Assembly (NCBI RefSeq): GCF_003576645.1
Contig: NC_044920.1
Coordinates: 21,638,638-21,702,637, forward strand
Direction of reading: 5' to 3'
DNA length: 64,000 nucleotides
DNA from: Ipomoea triloba
Taxonomy: Eukaryota; Streptophyta; Magnoliopsida; Solanales; Convolvulaceae
Positions 32,641 to 43,720 of this stretch are shown in pieces. Under the pieces are notes generated by a model that saw nothing but the letters and a program-made list of their open reading frames with translations, did no database searches and was not told where the DNA came from. A program made the translations under genes and the position numbers. Within the stretch, counting starts at the first letter, position 1. Every line of letters begins with the position of its first letter.

Positions 32641-33340
32641 TTTATAAAACTAAGCCTTAATATACATAAACATTATATATTCATTTTGTACTATATTTAT
32701 TCTATATGTTTGTATTGCAAGTACATCAAATTTATTTCCATGCACTACTTCATTAAAGAAAGAGTAAGTGTCAGGGCTGGATTTTAAGGCGTGCAAGATG
32801 TACGACCGCACAGGGCTCCAAAATTTTGGGGCCCCTAGTCTAGCTCTGGCTTAATAGTTAGTATATATATTTGTGATTATATTGGCCTAAAATTAGATTT
32901 TTTGCATTTTTCCCTTTGTAATTTTTCTTCAATTCGCAGTTTATTTATACTTTGATAGTGCCTCACTTATTTACCAGCACAGGGCCATGCAAATAAAAAA
33001 ACCGGCCCTGGAATATCATTACTTCCTTGCATTGGTCCTTTGCTGGCTAAGGTCACAATGCAGAGTTTCAGTGCAAATCCTCGGGCGCAAGTAGTGATTC
33101 CGGATTTTTCTTGTCACCCAAAAAGAATAAATGTAATATTACTTTTACTACATATACAGAATATAAAATTTTGGAAATGTAAAAATAAATAAGGAGAAAC
33201 CTTTTTTACAGTTAAATTATTATATTTGTTTTAACTATTACATACTTAATGCTATCAAACTTAAATTGGCGAAGATAATACTACAAGACAAACAATACAC
33301 ACGTAACACATTTAAGAAGTTGGCTACTAATTGAATTGGC

Positions 33341-33934
33341 TTAATTGTGAAGAGCAGCGAATGCGTTGATCAAAGCCAAGGCGTTGCTAGTCATATGTGC
33401 AACGTTCACAATGGCTTCCCTCACGGCGGCCTTAACGTTCCCTTTCGCGAACCCTTCGGTGCACGTGTCTTCATCTGTCAAGGCGGCGCTAACCCAAGTT
33501 TGTATATCATTCACTTTTAGGTTAAAATCTGAGCCTTTCAACTGCTTCATTTCTGTCAAAGACTTTCTAATTTCATTCACGGAGTCTCTCAACTCTTCCA
33601 CACAATCGCGCATGGCCCCCACCTCTCTATGGGACAAGCCCTGGCTCTTCCCCATCTTAACCATCACGGCAGACGTTGATTCGGCGGTTTGGAGAGTTAG
33701 GGTAAGAGCCGCATGGGCCAAGAGTTGGGGGTCTGCTCTTATATCACTTGCGTGAGATGATAGAGAAGTGTAACATAGATTGGGATACGTTGTTGCTTGA
33801 CATGATATTCTTATAAACTCAGCATTTCTTGCACCGGCTACAACACGAGCTGCCGAAGCAGGGTTTATGGAGGATGTTAACGTAAGTGTAACAAGAAAAC
33901 TTAGGAAAATTTGTTTGCACAAAAGGCCTGCCAT
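33341..33934 (-). CDS. Pectin methylesterase inhibitor / invertase inhibitor family protein
   Basis: An intronless gene of 197 residues, the usual length for the family. A hydrophobic signal peptide covers about residues 1-28 (ending NPASAA), so the product is secreted to the cell wall. Four cysteines at 45, 54, 111 and 158 match the two conserved disulfides (RISCQATTYPNLC, MRDCVEEL, DEDTCTEGF). The QTWVSAALTDEDTCTEGF segment (145-162) is the family signature. Such proteins bind plant pectin methylesterases and lower demethylesterification of pectin, whereas some members inhibit invertase, and the sequence alone does not separate these. A TATA box lies 41-48 bases upstream. A truncated paralogue lies at 30982-31054. 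Position relative to the PPR and kinase genes fits At4g25250/At4g25260. Confidence 0.9.
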   Translation of the reverse strand: MAGLLCKQIFLSFLVTLTLTSSINPASAARVVAGARNAEFIRISCQATTYPNLCYTSLSSHASDIRADPQLLAHAALTLTLQTAESTSAVMVKMGKSQGLSHREVGAMRDCVEELRDSVNEIRKSLTEMKQLKGSDFNLKVNDIQTWVSAALTDEDTCTEGFAKGNVKAAVREAIVNVAHMTSNALALINAFAALHN

Positions 33935-33974
33935 TCTATCTAGATGTGTTTAAAATAAATGGGGAGAAATGATG

Positions 33975-33982
33975 TATTTATA
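33975..33982 (-). promoter_or_regulatory. TATA box of the PMEI gene
   Basis: Minus strand TATAAATA, 41 bases before the ATG, implying a short 5' UTR. Confidence 0.6.
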
Positions 33983-35919
33983 GAGTTTTGGTTGATGCAT
34001 TTGGCCAATTGGGGGATATGGGACAAGGCGGCTACAACAAAATGAGATATTTTGCAAGTCGGCAACCGGTGGCACAAGTTGGTGTATTTGTCGACTTTAA
34101 CGATTTTATTTTCCAAAGCAACATATATAATAGTCTCTAAAGGTACTTGTAGAGTTGTAGACTAACGAATTATTTATTTTTTCCAAAAATATTATTGTTC
34201 CTTTAAAAAAAAATAATTATAAATGATAACAATAAACACTTCGAAAATTATACTATTATAGTATTATCACATGTCTTATTTTATTTTTTTTTTAAAAAAC
34301 ATTTTAATTCACTATATATGTATTTAGATCAATAAAGTGTGCTCCGTCAATATTGAGTAAAAAGCGAAAATGAGTGATATATAGAAGATAGTTCATCTGC
34401 GAAGGATATCCAATGTGAATAATGTGGTGAGATATGAGCCATTGATCTAATTTTGATCAATGGTTAAAAACAAAGGATTTTTTCTTAAATATGCGTGTCC
34501 CGACAACATGGATGTGAATGATCAAGTGTCTATATATGGACCTTTAAGTTTCGAACTAATTATGCACCTTAAGTTTTAAACATACACACCTTTAAAATTA
34601 AACTAATGCACCTTAAACTAGAAAGTGACACACTTTAAACTTTAAACATACGCACCTTAATCTTTAAACTTACCTACTTTAAGCTTTGTACTTGCGCAAA
34701 ATTTCCATAATGTTACCACGTTTAAAAAAAAAAATCCTTCATTCTAGACTGTTGATTTTGGCTATATCATCAATGACTGAGATTTAATCCCATTTTTTAA
34801 ATGGAGGAGACCTTAGCTCTTTCGCATTTGATCTCTCTTGTGTGTGTGTGTATATATATATATATGATATTGATCATATCGGAATCACCCTCCGGTCCCT
34901 CCCCATGAGTCTATGGGAATCAATCTGTTGCATTAAAAAAATATATCTATGAATGATATTAGTTGGGTGGGATTCAAAATTTGCGTGTGCATAGGGTCAC
35001 GTGTTGTGTGCATATCCTATGTTGCACACACCGCATGCTTAATATGTACACACGAATTTTGAATCCCTCAATTTCACACTGTACATGCACACAACGCATG
35101 CTTAATATGCACACGTGAATTTTGGACCCCTCAATAATTGATCTCATCCATAGATATATATGTTTTTTAATGCACTAGATTGGTTCTCATGAAGTCATGA
35201 GACTGTGCACGTACGGGATGACACAACAATGTGCACTGAAAGACACAATAATGTGTTCTTTCTTCTTAACGAGATTATTAAACATATTTCTTGAAGTCGT
35301 TGCTTTCCTTCCCTTTGTCATGGGACTTAGCAACATGCCTATTGAACTTGTTAAACCAACCCGTGACAAGGCGCAACAATGTGAACTAGAAGGCTCGCAC
35401 AACAATGTGCACTGGAAGACGCAAAATGTTCATTATTCTTCACGGGATTTTTAAACCCATTTCTTGAACCCATCACTTTCCTTCCCTCTTTTATGGGACT
35501 TAGCAGCGAGTCTGTTGATATCTGTTAAACCAGCTTGTGACAAGGCACAACAATGTGCACTCGAAGGCGAAAAATTATGCAACTAAAGACAAACAAGATG
35601 CAATATTTACGTACAAAAAATCTTCCAAATTGCCACTTTTTTTTAAAATTTTTAAATTTTCCTTAGCTTCCTTCTGAGCAATTGATATGGATTTACTTAA
35701 TGGTTGAGATTTAACCCTACTTTTTATCTGGAAACTCCTACACATCTGATCAATATCAATCTCTCCTTTGAACATTTTTTTAACTGTGAATATTGATTCT
35801 AAATAATAAAAATAAGCTCATATATGTTAATTGAGTTTGCAATTATATAACACCAAGGACTAAAAGTGAAACATTATGAACAATAAGGGACTAAATTTGT
35901 TTAAATCAAATTAGACACT
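33983..35919. other. Intergenic, repetitive fragments, no gene
   Basis: AT-rich. Around 34530-34700 a phrase of the type CACCTTAAACTTTAAAC is repeated. 34840-34870 is a GT/TA microsatellite. 35190-35580 has repeated ACAATGTGCACT phrases. No conserved protein is seen. Confidence 0.4.
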
Positions 35920-36870
35920 AAATTTAAAAAATGAAACAAAATTCATAGGCCATAAATATCATTTTCCCTTATTTAATATGAAAATTAATATAATTGTTCA
36001 GTGGGTACGGTCAATATGACCATAATTTTCATTCAATTAGAACAAGTGTTAAGTGTAACCCAATGGGGTAGCTCAAGTGGCAAGTGAGCTCTCTTTGTGG
36101 GGAAGAATTTCGGAATATAACCCGAGTTTGATTCTCACAAGTGACGATCATTCCTGGGCCAACTCTCGTGCCTCCCGGAGTGTACCAAAAAAACAGTGTT
36201 AAGTGTAAGATGGTATAATATTACAGCGTACCATTAGTGCAAGATTTCATTGTAAATAATGTCACATAAAAACTTGTGCGTAATATAGAGAGACTCGAGA
36301 TTTTTTATTTTTTTTTAAGAGACTTGAGAAATACAAGAGACATGGCTTGGCCAAGAAATTATATATGATTGGTCCGGGGCAGCTTTAATTTAATTTTATC
36401 TTTTTCTTAATGCAACTAGTATGGTATGGCCTAGCTTAGTTGCTTTAAATTGAAACATTTTGGACGGTAGCTATAATAGATTCAAGTTGAATATAATTGA
36501 AATCATGCCACTACTGCTTTTCTGGAATGTTATCCATTTTCGGTATGATTATAAAGCCAGCGCCCGCCAGCCGCCTTTCTTATTGTTAACCATGGTTTTG
36601 ATTAGTTGATGGTACTCAAAATTAGCTGATAAGCTAATTATGTTAGAAAAAGGACCTATCCAAATCACTTTTATTTGTTGACATAATTTTGTCTATATTT
36701 ATATACAACACTACACTCAAATTAATTAGCATAATAATAATAATAATAATAATAATAATAGTTGTAGTAGTATATGCGGTCCTCCGAGTATAGTGATTTT
36801 GTCACGTTTAGCCCTAAACTTTTAAGTTAACCACTGGTCTTTCAACTTTCAAGTTAACCACTCATGATCC
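35920..36870. repeat. Duplicated block C
   Basis: Matches 29170-30180, including the AAT microsatellite (36733-36760) and TTTGTCACGTTTAG near 36798. It differs mainly by a SINE present here and absent from block A. Confidence 0.8.
36045..36208 (+). mobile_element. SINE, family B, with 14-bp TSD and a paralogous empty site
   Basis: 136 bp (36059-36194) with A box GTAGCTCAAGTGG, B box GAGTTTGATTCTC and a short A-tail. AGTGTTAAGTGTAA flanks both sides. Block A at about 29300-29314 has a single copy of this site with no insert. A second copy of the SINE is on the minus strand at 39639-39782. Confidence 0.92.
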
Positions 36871-38211
36871 ATTTTCTTTATACGGAATATTGTGTATTGC
36901 TATACAAAATGTCATGCATTGCTATATAAAATGTAGTGCATTGGTAACTCTCTGATTTGATTATTAGCTTGGTCCAGACTGTGCATTCATATTATGTTGA
37001 TCATGCATTCATATACAGAATGTCGTGCATTCATATATCAAATGTCGTGCATTCATATATCAAATGTCGTGCATTGGTAACTCTCAACACTAGGTTGCAC
37101 GCTAGAAATGAATGGGAAAGGAGAGTAGAGTCATGATACTGTTACAATGTTAAAACTTTAAAAGAACTAAAAATTTCTAATTAAAAGCATCACTAATAAA
37201 GAACCTAAAGAAATATGGTAACAAATAACCAAAATGCCCCCAACTTTAAAAAACTGACAAATAATTAATATACAAAGTGAAAATAAAACAATCATAAGAT
37301 CTCACAAAATCAACCGCCACAATTAAACTACACGTTTACACCTAAAGACATGTTTTCATATGAATACAAATATATATTATTTGGAGATTGAATTAAAAAT
37401 ATTGGGAGTAGAGAAAATAGTGGTGAGTTGTAATAATTGTAATGACATGCATGCATGATAGGAGGAAATAGAGACTATTAGAAACAAGATTATTGATCAA
37501 TGATATGATATTACATAATCGAGTGGTTGCGAAATGTACATCATAGACAAGTGGATATGTAGTTTTCATGATGGTCTTATTCTGCCAGCTCAAATGGTTC
37601 TTCAATCTTGAGAGTTGAGACAATGCATGTCTAACCCTACAGTGATATGATGCTAAGCCTTGTACTTTAGCATAGTGAATTAATGATTTGCTTGTTTAAA
37701 CCACCAATTTCTACAATGCAAACGAACCAAGAGGATGTAAATCGTGCTAGCCCTCGAATGCTCGATTTTGGGTTATCCCTGTTAAATTCTTGAGTTAATC
37801 AGTTCAAACAACACAACACCTATGTTATTAGACCAAATGTCACAGAATCATTCGAAAGGATCAGTGTCCCTATCAACGTGGTTCGATCTTGTGGCCACAA
37901 GGATCAGTGTCCCTATCAACGTGGTTCGATCTTGTGGCCACTCATTTAGAATGGTAACAGATGTGTCGTCATACTATATAGTAGTTGACAATTTAATCAT
38001 TATTTAATGAATCTAAATGAGAGAATCAAAGACATGGGATTCTCAACGTGGTTCGATCTTGTGACCATTTATTTAGAATGGTAACAGATGTGTCGTCATA
38101 CTATATAGTTGACAATTTAATCATTATTTAATGAATCTAAATGAGAGAATCAAAGCTAAGACATGTGATTCTCAATTAAAATTATTTTTGTAAGGAAATT
38201 TGCTATTTTTT
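36871..38211. other. Gene-free, with local tandem duplications
   Basis: About 36890-37080 repeats AATGTCGTGCATTCATATA-type phrases (26-bp spacing). About 37857-37940 holds GGATCAGTGTCCCTATCAAC twice. A unit of about 110 bp with ACAGATGTGTCGTCATACTA occurs twice (near 37958 and 38082). No gene recognised. Confidence 0.55.
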
Positions 38212-38308
38212 TTAGTACTACAAGCACAAAGAGTCAACAGTTGCCTCAATTGAGACTCGAACTCACTCCCATCATCGATGCGGGAGTGTAAACCGGGACA
38301 CCGCAGAA
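38212..38308 (-). mobile_element. SINE, family A, copy 3
   Basis: The minus strand reads GGTGTCCCGGTTTACACTCC, GGGAGTGAGTTCGAGTCTC and GACTCTTTGTGC, then an A-rich end. The 5' A-box part is missing relative to the copy at 15262-15360. Confidence 0.55.
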
Positions 38309-38420
38309 ATTTGCTATTATATTAACTTGTCTGCTTTTCTGTACAAGAGAGGCAACCTATACATATACAGTAGTCTAGCCAAATAAAAGGTGTGAACATA
38401 AATATAATATGTGCAGTCCA

Positions 38421-38560
38421 ACTATCAGCTTAGGCTTTTAGTTGAGATGGAGCACATACTTTGATTTGGTATCAGAGCCATGCAAAAGGTCATGAGTTCG
38501 AATCTCCGCGTCACCCGCAAAAAGAGACTTCCACGTGTTGCTTGGTAATCCACCTCACAC
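38421..38560 (+). mobile_element. tRNA-like repeat (SINE or LTR-derived fragment)
   Basis: AACTATCAGCTTAGGC, TTGGTATCAGAGCCATG and GTCATGAGTTCGAATCTCC occur in order. The middle phrase could be an A box or a methionine-tRNA primer site, the last a B box. Class uncertain. Confidence 0.35.
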
Positions 38561-38981
38561 GTTGAGAATAAATCTAATTACAATAACTATGGCTAATTTA
38601 TAGGCTAAATAATTGCATCTGATATGTTTATAATGACACCACATAATTAATTCACTACTTATTGATCTTATCAGTCTTAGAATAAAGTTTGAAGACAGTA
38701 TATCTGGGAGGATGTAAACTCGATCTTGATCTTTATTGCAGTCTTTTCTTTTTAGGATATATAGTTTTAGGGGGGATTAATCTGTTTGTTTGAAATGTTA
38801 AATATAAAATAATTTTTTTAAAAAAAAAAACCTAAAAATAAAAAAAGCGAAGCAATATGGACTACATTCCAATAACCATATAGTTGATATTATTATCATT
38901 GTGTTACCTGAAAAACTGTTTGGAAATAAACATTTTTTTTTCTCACTTTTACTCTAACCCTAATCATACTATTGAGCAATA

Positions 38982-39366
38982 TAAATTATAGGAAAAAGTG
39001 TCAAATAGGCCACTGAACTTGTCGCTTTTATGCAATTGGGTCATTGAACTTAAAAAGTGTGCAATTCAACCATCAAACAAGCAAAATTTGTGCAATTGGA
39101 CCATTTTTACAAAAAATTTTAATTCAATTTGAGTTAAAAACATTTCAATATTGACTCCCAACTAGTATGGTAGAAGAAAATACCACTCTTAATACATATA
39201 TGTTAGTAATATAATTGAATTTTACCAGAAAATTTTTATAAAAATGATCCAATTGCACAAATTTTGCTTGTTTGATGGTTGAATTGCACACTTTTTAAGT
39301 TCAATGGCCCAATTGCACAAAAACGATAAGTTCAGTGGTCTATTTGACACTTTTTCCTAAATTATA
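38982..39366. mobile_element. Mutator-like MITE with 9-bp TSD
   Basis: 367 bp (38991-39357) with long inverted repeats beginning GGAAAAAGTGTCAAATAG and a perfect TAAATTATA duplication on each side (38982-38990, 39358-39366). Nine bases is the Mutator value. Non-coding. Confidence 0.88.
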
Positions 39367-39638
39367 TTAATGAACGAATTGAAATACATGGCGTTAGGAA
39401 AGTAAGGACATACTACACCAAATAATTCAACTGCCAACAAAAATATCTATTCAGAAAAAGGTGAGTGTGTATAGGGATCCAATGGGGAATAATATCTTGA
39501 CAAAGTTTATTAGCTAGGCTGCTCTACACCAATTTTAAGTTGCCCATAATTATTTTGAAACAAAAAAAGTTGTCCATAATTGACGTTGTCAAACCAAGAA
39601 GATTAACAATTATTTGGTGGTCGGGTGTTAAACCCGTC

Positions 39639-39782
39639 CTTTTTTTTTTCGGTAAATTCACGATGTCTTTCTCTATGGGGTTGGCCCAGGGGAAATAGTC
39701 ACTTGTGAGAACCGAACCCGAGTTCTCCCGAAATTTTTCCCCACAAAGAGAGCTCATTTGCCATTTGAGCTACCTCATTGGA
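39639..39782 (-). mobile_element. SINE, family B, copy 2
   Basis: Minus-strand copy of 36059-36194 (GGTAGCTCAAATGGC, CTCTCTTTGTGGGGAA, GGGTTCGGTTCTCACAAGTG) ending in an A-tail (T11 on plus at 39639-39649). Confidence 0.8.
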
Positions 39783-39821
39783 TCATTTATCTGTAATAAC
39801 AGGTCATTTTAATTCTGGCAG

Positions 39822-40008
39822 CAAAATCTGGCGACGGTTCATCCGTCGCCGGTCACCGGACTCCGGCGGAAGGCGACCAAATGGTCACCTTCAGCCATAG
39901 AAGGCGACCAAGAAGGCGACCACCATGGCGGAAGGCGACCTTTTGGTTGCCTTCCGCCGGAGTCCGGCGACCGGCGATGGTTCTGCCGTTGCCGGTCGCC
40001 GGATTTTC
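39822..40008. repeat. GC-rich foldback sequence
   Basis: The arms AAAATCTGGCGACGGTTC ... CGGACTCCGGCGGAAGGCGACC and the reverse complement ending CGGATTTTC form a near-complete hairpin of about 187 bp with a short GGTCGCC-rich centre. It stands out from AT-rich flanks and lies within a probable larger TE (flanks share ATGACTT/AGGTCATTT phrases). Confidence 0.65.
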
Positions 40009-41742
40009 TCTTGAACAGTAAATGACTTGCTATTGCAGGTCATTTATCGATTTTTGGCATTATTTGCTCCAATTTAACATGTTAAAGGACCTAATTGGAC
40101 TTTTTAAATGTTCAGGTGCCTAATTGACTTTTCAGGTATTGTTTAGGGGCTTATTTGACCCTTTTCTCAAGATTCAAATATAATCTAACAATAAACACAA
40201 GATGAAAGTGAGAATAATAATTCAATGAATAATTGAATAAAGGGTTCTAGTTACAGATTTATTTCCACAACGGTTCATACAATTAGATCACAGTTGCATA
40301 GATAAGCCTAACGATTGCAAAATAAACTTGGTTATAGTGTCCCGAACAATCGCCCAGACACCAATCCTTCCTAAATTCGTTGATAATTACGAGACCTCTA
40401 TATAGTTATTTCCCTTCCCAACTGATTATCAAAGAAACTTCATAAGATCATTCAATTGATAGCACTAGAAACAAGAAAGACCCAAGTCCGGATACACACC
40501 GGGTTTATTACAATTAGATTATTAAATCCTCCTTAACAACCATAATAGATTGACAACAATTCAAATTGCAATGCATCAATTAGTTAATTAAGCATTGTTC
40601 ACCACTCAATTATGCTAAAATAATCATGGAATTAAGCACAAGAAGTTGATAAATACTTACAATCATTTGATAAAATTAAGAACAATAAGAACTCAGTATT
40701 GTAGAAATGAATCGAGTTTCAATACTCCATAGCAAGATACAATGAGTTTAGAACCCAACCATTGAAGTCTTCCAAAGAAAAAAGAAAAGGAATTTAAAAG
40801 TGTAAAAGTAGTGGAATGAAAAACTTGTTCTTGTCTAGTTGTCTCTAATGATCAAGATAAATATATATCTCAATGTCCCCAAGCTAATCTTCCCCAAAAA
40901 GTGTCCAGGTTCATGCAATGAACAAGGAGACATTTAAGTGTAACGGTTGAAACTTAAATGTGAGACTTAAATTCTTCATTCAAGATGCTTTGACGTGACT
41001 ATGCGGTACACGATAAGTCATTATGTTTTCTTCCTTTGCTTTTATCATATTATCCCATATGTCACACGGTACAATAAGTTCAATTTTTGTTCCATATCTT
41101 TCATCGTCTCTTCAAAGCCGCAACTTTAAATTCTTCATAAATCACCCAACATCTCTCACATTTTTCTATTCTTGCCCCAATATTTCCTGATTCACAAAAT
41201 AAGACCAAATATATGAATTAGTCATGCAATTTTAACTCACAATTAAACCAAAATGCTATCCACAAAATGCACTAATTATATATCTATCATTTGGCCAACT
41301 TAGCTGGACTGAAGTTACAATTATCTAGGCATTTATAAAGTGTGTTTTTGTATTTAATTATATTCATTACACAACATGTAATTTGGAACTTATGTTAGCA
41401 AAAGTTATTTGAAAGATTATAATTTAGTTTAATCTCCCACTTCCTTGCCTAGCTAGGTTGATTGACGAAGATAAAGTCCGCATACCCGTGTTTCGCATGG
41501 TAGTTCTTTAGACCACTTAATCTTTGTCTTTTCTTTGGGTGTTTTCCCTTTCTGTGATTCTGTCTTGATTATGGCAACAAAAATTATAGAATATATCACA
41601 ACATCAAGAAACACATTTAAAACTTTTATCAAACAGTTTATGAGCATATAGAAAGAAAAGATGGAGAGGTTAAATGAGGCAATGTTAGATCAGAACGGGA
41701 ATAAAGTTATGTTAGTATAATTTTTGTTTATGTTGCAAAATA
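40009..41742. other. Gene-free AT-rich DNA
   Basis: No coding, RNA or clear TE feature recognised over 1.7 kb. A short minus ORF at 41453-41647 has one hydrophobic stretch but no family likeness. Confidence 0.4.
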
Positions 41743-41815
41743 CACACCCAGTGGGACTTGAACCCACAATCGCTTGATTAGAAGTCAAACGCCTTATCCA
41801 TTAGGCCATGGGTGC
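41743..41815 (-). tRNA. tRNA-Arg(TCT)
   Basis: A 73-nt cloverleaf: acceptor GCACCCA/TGGGTGT (first pair G-T), D-arm GGCCTAATGGATAAGGC, anticodon stem TTTGA/TCAAG with loop CTTCTAA, anticodon TCT at 41780-41782, T-arm GTGGG/CCCAC with loop TTCAAGT, discriminator G. The A and B boxes are intact. It decodes AGA. It is a single gene unrelated to the proline cluster. The acceptor stem is unusual, so it may be a diverged or pseudogenised copy. Confidence 0.82.
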
Positions 41816-41910
41816 TAGTTAAGAGATGAAGGAACAACCTACCATTTCGAGTGGGTTGAACACACCCTATCGGATTTAACAAGCGAATCGGATTACACAC
41901 ACATATATAT

Positions 41911-42182
41911 AGACTTCTACTCAAATGTGATCGCAACTTAACATGTGGTCGGTGCGGCCACTTAAAAAAAAAGCACCAATAGTGTTAGAAAAATGCACAA
42001 CAACGAAGTGCACAAATACACCACAAAAACGCACAATACACCCAAAAAATGCACCACACCTAATTGTGCATCGCTTTAATGCATACCTAATGATGCGTTT
42101 TTTGGTGTATTTTTATTGTGCTTTTCCTAACACTATCGGTGCATATATGCATAACTATTGGTGCAACCGCAACTGAAGTAAG

Positions 42183-42228
<46 letters not shown>

Positions 42229-42230
42229 TA
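41911..42230. mobile_element. TIR MITE, family with TGTGGTCGGTGCGG ends, copy 1
   Basis: The left part has TCAAATGTGATCGCAACTTA and GTGGTCGGTGCGGCC. The right part has GGTGCAACCGCAACTGAAGT, followed by GT and AT microsatellites (42183-42228). AATGCAC phrases recur inside. Confidence 0.5.
42183..42228. repeat. (GT)n(AT)n microsatellite
   Basis: A GT run followed directly by an AT run. Confidence 0.95.
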
Positions 42231-42497
42231 CTTATACATATACACACAAATGTAATACTCATTAGGAATAAAATGTTTATATTACTTATATGAGAAAATG
42301 TAATACTTTTTTTTTTAAATGAAAATGTAATACTTTTACATTTTTATTTAAAACTATTACATTTTTCCTCAAAAGCATTATATTTTCCCTTATAACTTAT
42401 AAGTAACAAACACTTACCAACATTACTTATTATAGAAAATGTAATACTTTTGATGAAAAATATAATACTTTCACATCAAAATATAAAAGTATTATAT

Positions 42498-42500
<3 letters not shown>

Positions 42501-42541
<41 letters not shown>
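42501..42541. repeat. (GA)n microsatellite
   Basis: Uninterrupted GA dinucleotides for about 40 bases. Confidence 0.95.
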
Positions 42542-42544
<3 letters not shown>

Positions 42545-43402
42545 TTATCAGGTGCAACCTGGTCATTAGGTGTGGTCGTGCGAACTATTTTCAGCCATTA
42601 GATCAGATCAAGTCATCAAATCAACGCGATATATATATATATGTTACAAGACACACCATTCTACGTACTACGTACTAAAATGCACCAGAAGACCGATAAA
42701 ACACACCATTCTACACTATAACCAAATGCACATATTCACTTAAAATTCATCAATATACGTGATAAAACGCATCATTCTACGTATTAAAATGTATCACAAC
42801 GTGCCTCATGCCAGATTATAAGTATACACTATTTACACATATTAGAAAAACATGTGCTAAAATATGCACCATTCCACGTATTAAAATGCACCACAACGTA
42901 TGTTAAAATGTACAATTCCACTCGTTGAGAATTCTCATCCCAGAGTATAACATCCACTATTACACTTAGTAGAAAACATGTGTTAAAATACACACCATTT
43001 AACGTATTAAAATGCACCAGAAGACGGATTAAAACACACAATTCCACAACACACTTATTAGAAACACGTGTTAAAATACACACCATTCTACGCATTAAAA
43101 TGCACCAGATGACATATTAAAACACACCATTCCACAACACAGTTACACACCATTCTACGTATGAAAATGCACCAGCGGATAGACTAAAACACAACATTCC
43201 ACAACACAGTTAATGCACGAACATACGTAATAAAACGCACCACACTATGTACTAAAATGCACCATTTCAATTCACGTAATATAGATACTAAAATTACCAT
43301 AATATCCCCACTTAAACATACGCGAATTCCAGTTGGATTAATGAAATTGGACGACGCAGATTAGGCCGCACGACCGCATGGGAGCTCCCCGCCGCATTTG
43401 AA
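42542..43402. mobile_element. TIR MITE family, copy 2, with internal tandem repeat
   Basis: The left end contains GTGTGGTCGTGCGAAC and the right end GGCCGCACGACCGCAT, inverted to each other. The interior is a degenerate tandem array built on ACACACCATTCTACGTATTA and AAAATGCACCAG. Confidence 0.5.
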
Positions 43403-43420
43403 TATATATATATATATATA

Positions 43421-43720
43421 GAAATCTGTTCAAATGTGGTCGCGCCTTCCTGTGCGGTCGGTGCGGTTCACACCACTCAATGTTAGAAAATGCACCACTC
43501 ATGTTAGAAAACGCATCACAATGAAAATACACAAAAACACCATAAAACACACCACACTCCCCTACCCCTAATGGTGCATTTGCTAACACTGTGTGGTGTA
43601 TATTTGCATACCTAGTGGTGTGTTTTTTGGTGATGCGTACCTAATGATGTATATTTGTATACATAGTGATGAGGCCGCACTGACCGCACGTTAAGGGGCA
43701 GCCACACCTGATTATGACCA
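43421..43720. mobile_element. TIR MITE family, copy 3
   Basis: Left end TCAAATGTGGTCGCGCC ... GTGCGGTCGGTGCGG and right end CCGCACTGACCGCACG ... AGCCACACCTGATTATG are inverted. Both ends adjoin (TA)n runs, suggesting insertion into a TA microsatellite. Confidence 0.6.

Larger units (their letters stand above)
32007..33340. repeat. Duplicated block B, upstream of the intact PMEI in plus coordinates
   Basis: Matches block A in two stretches around a minisatellite. A segment near 32770-33010 (GGGCTGGATTTTAAGGCGTG ... CCGGCCCTGG) is absent from block A and looks like a separate small insertion. Confidence 0.7.
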
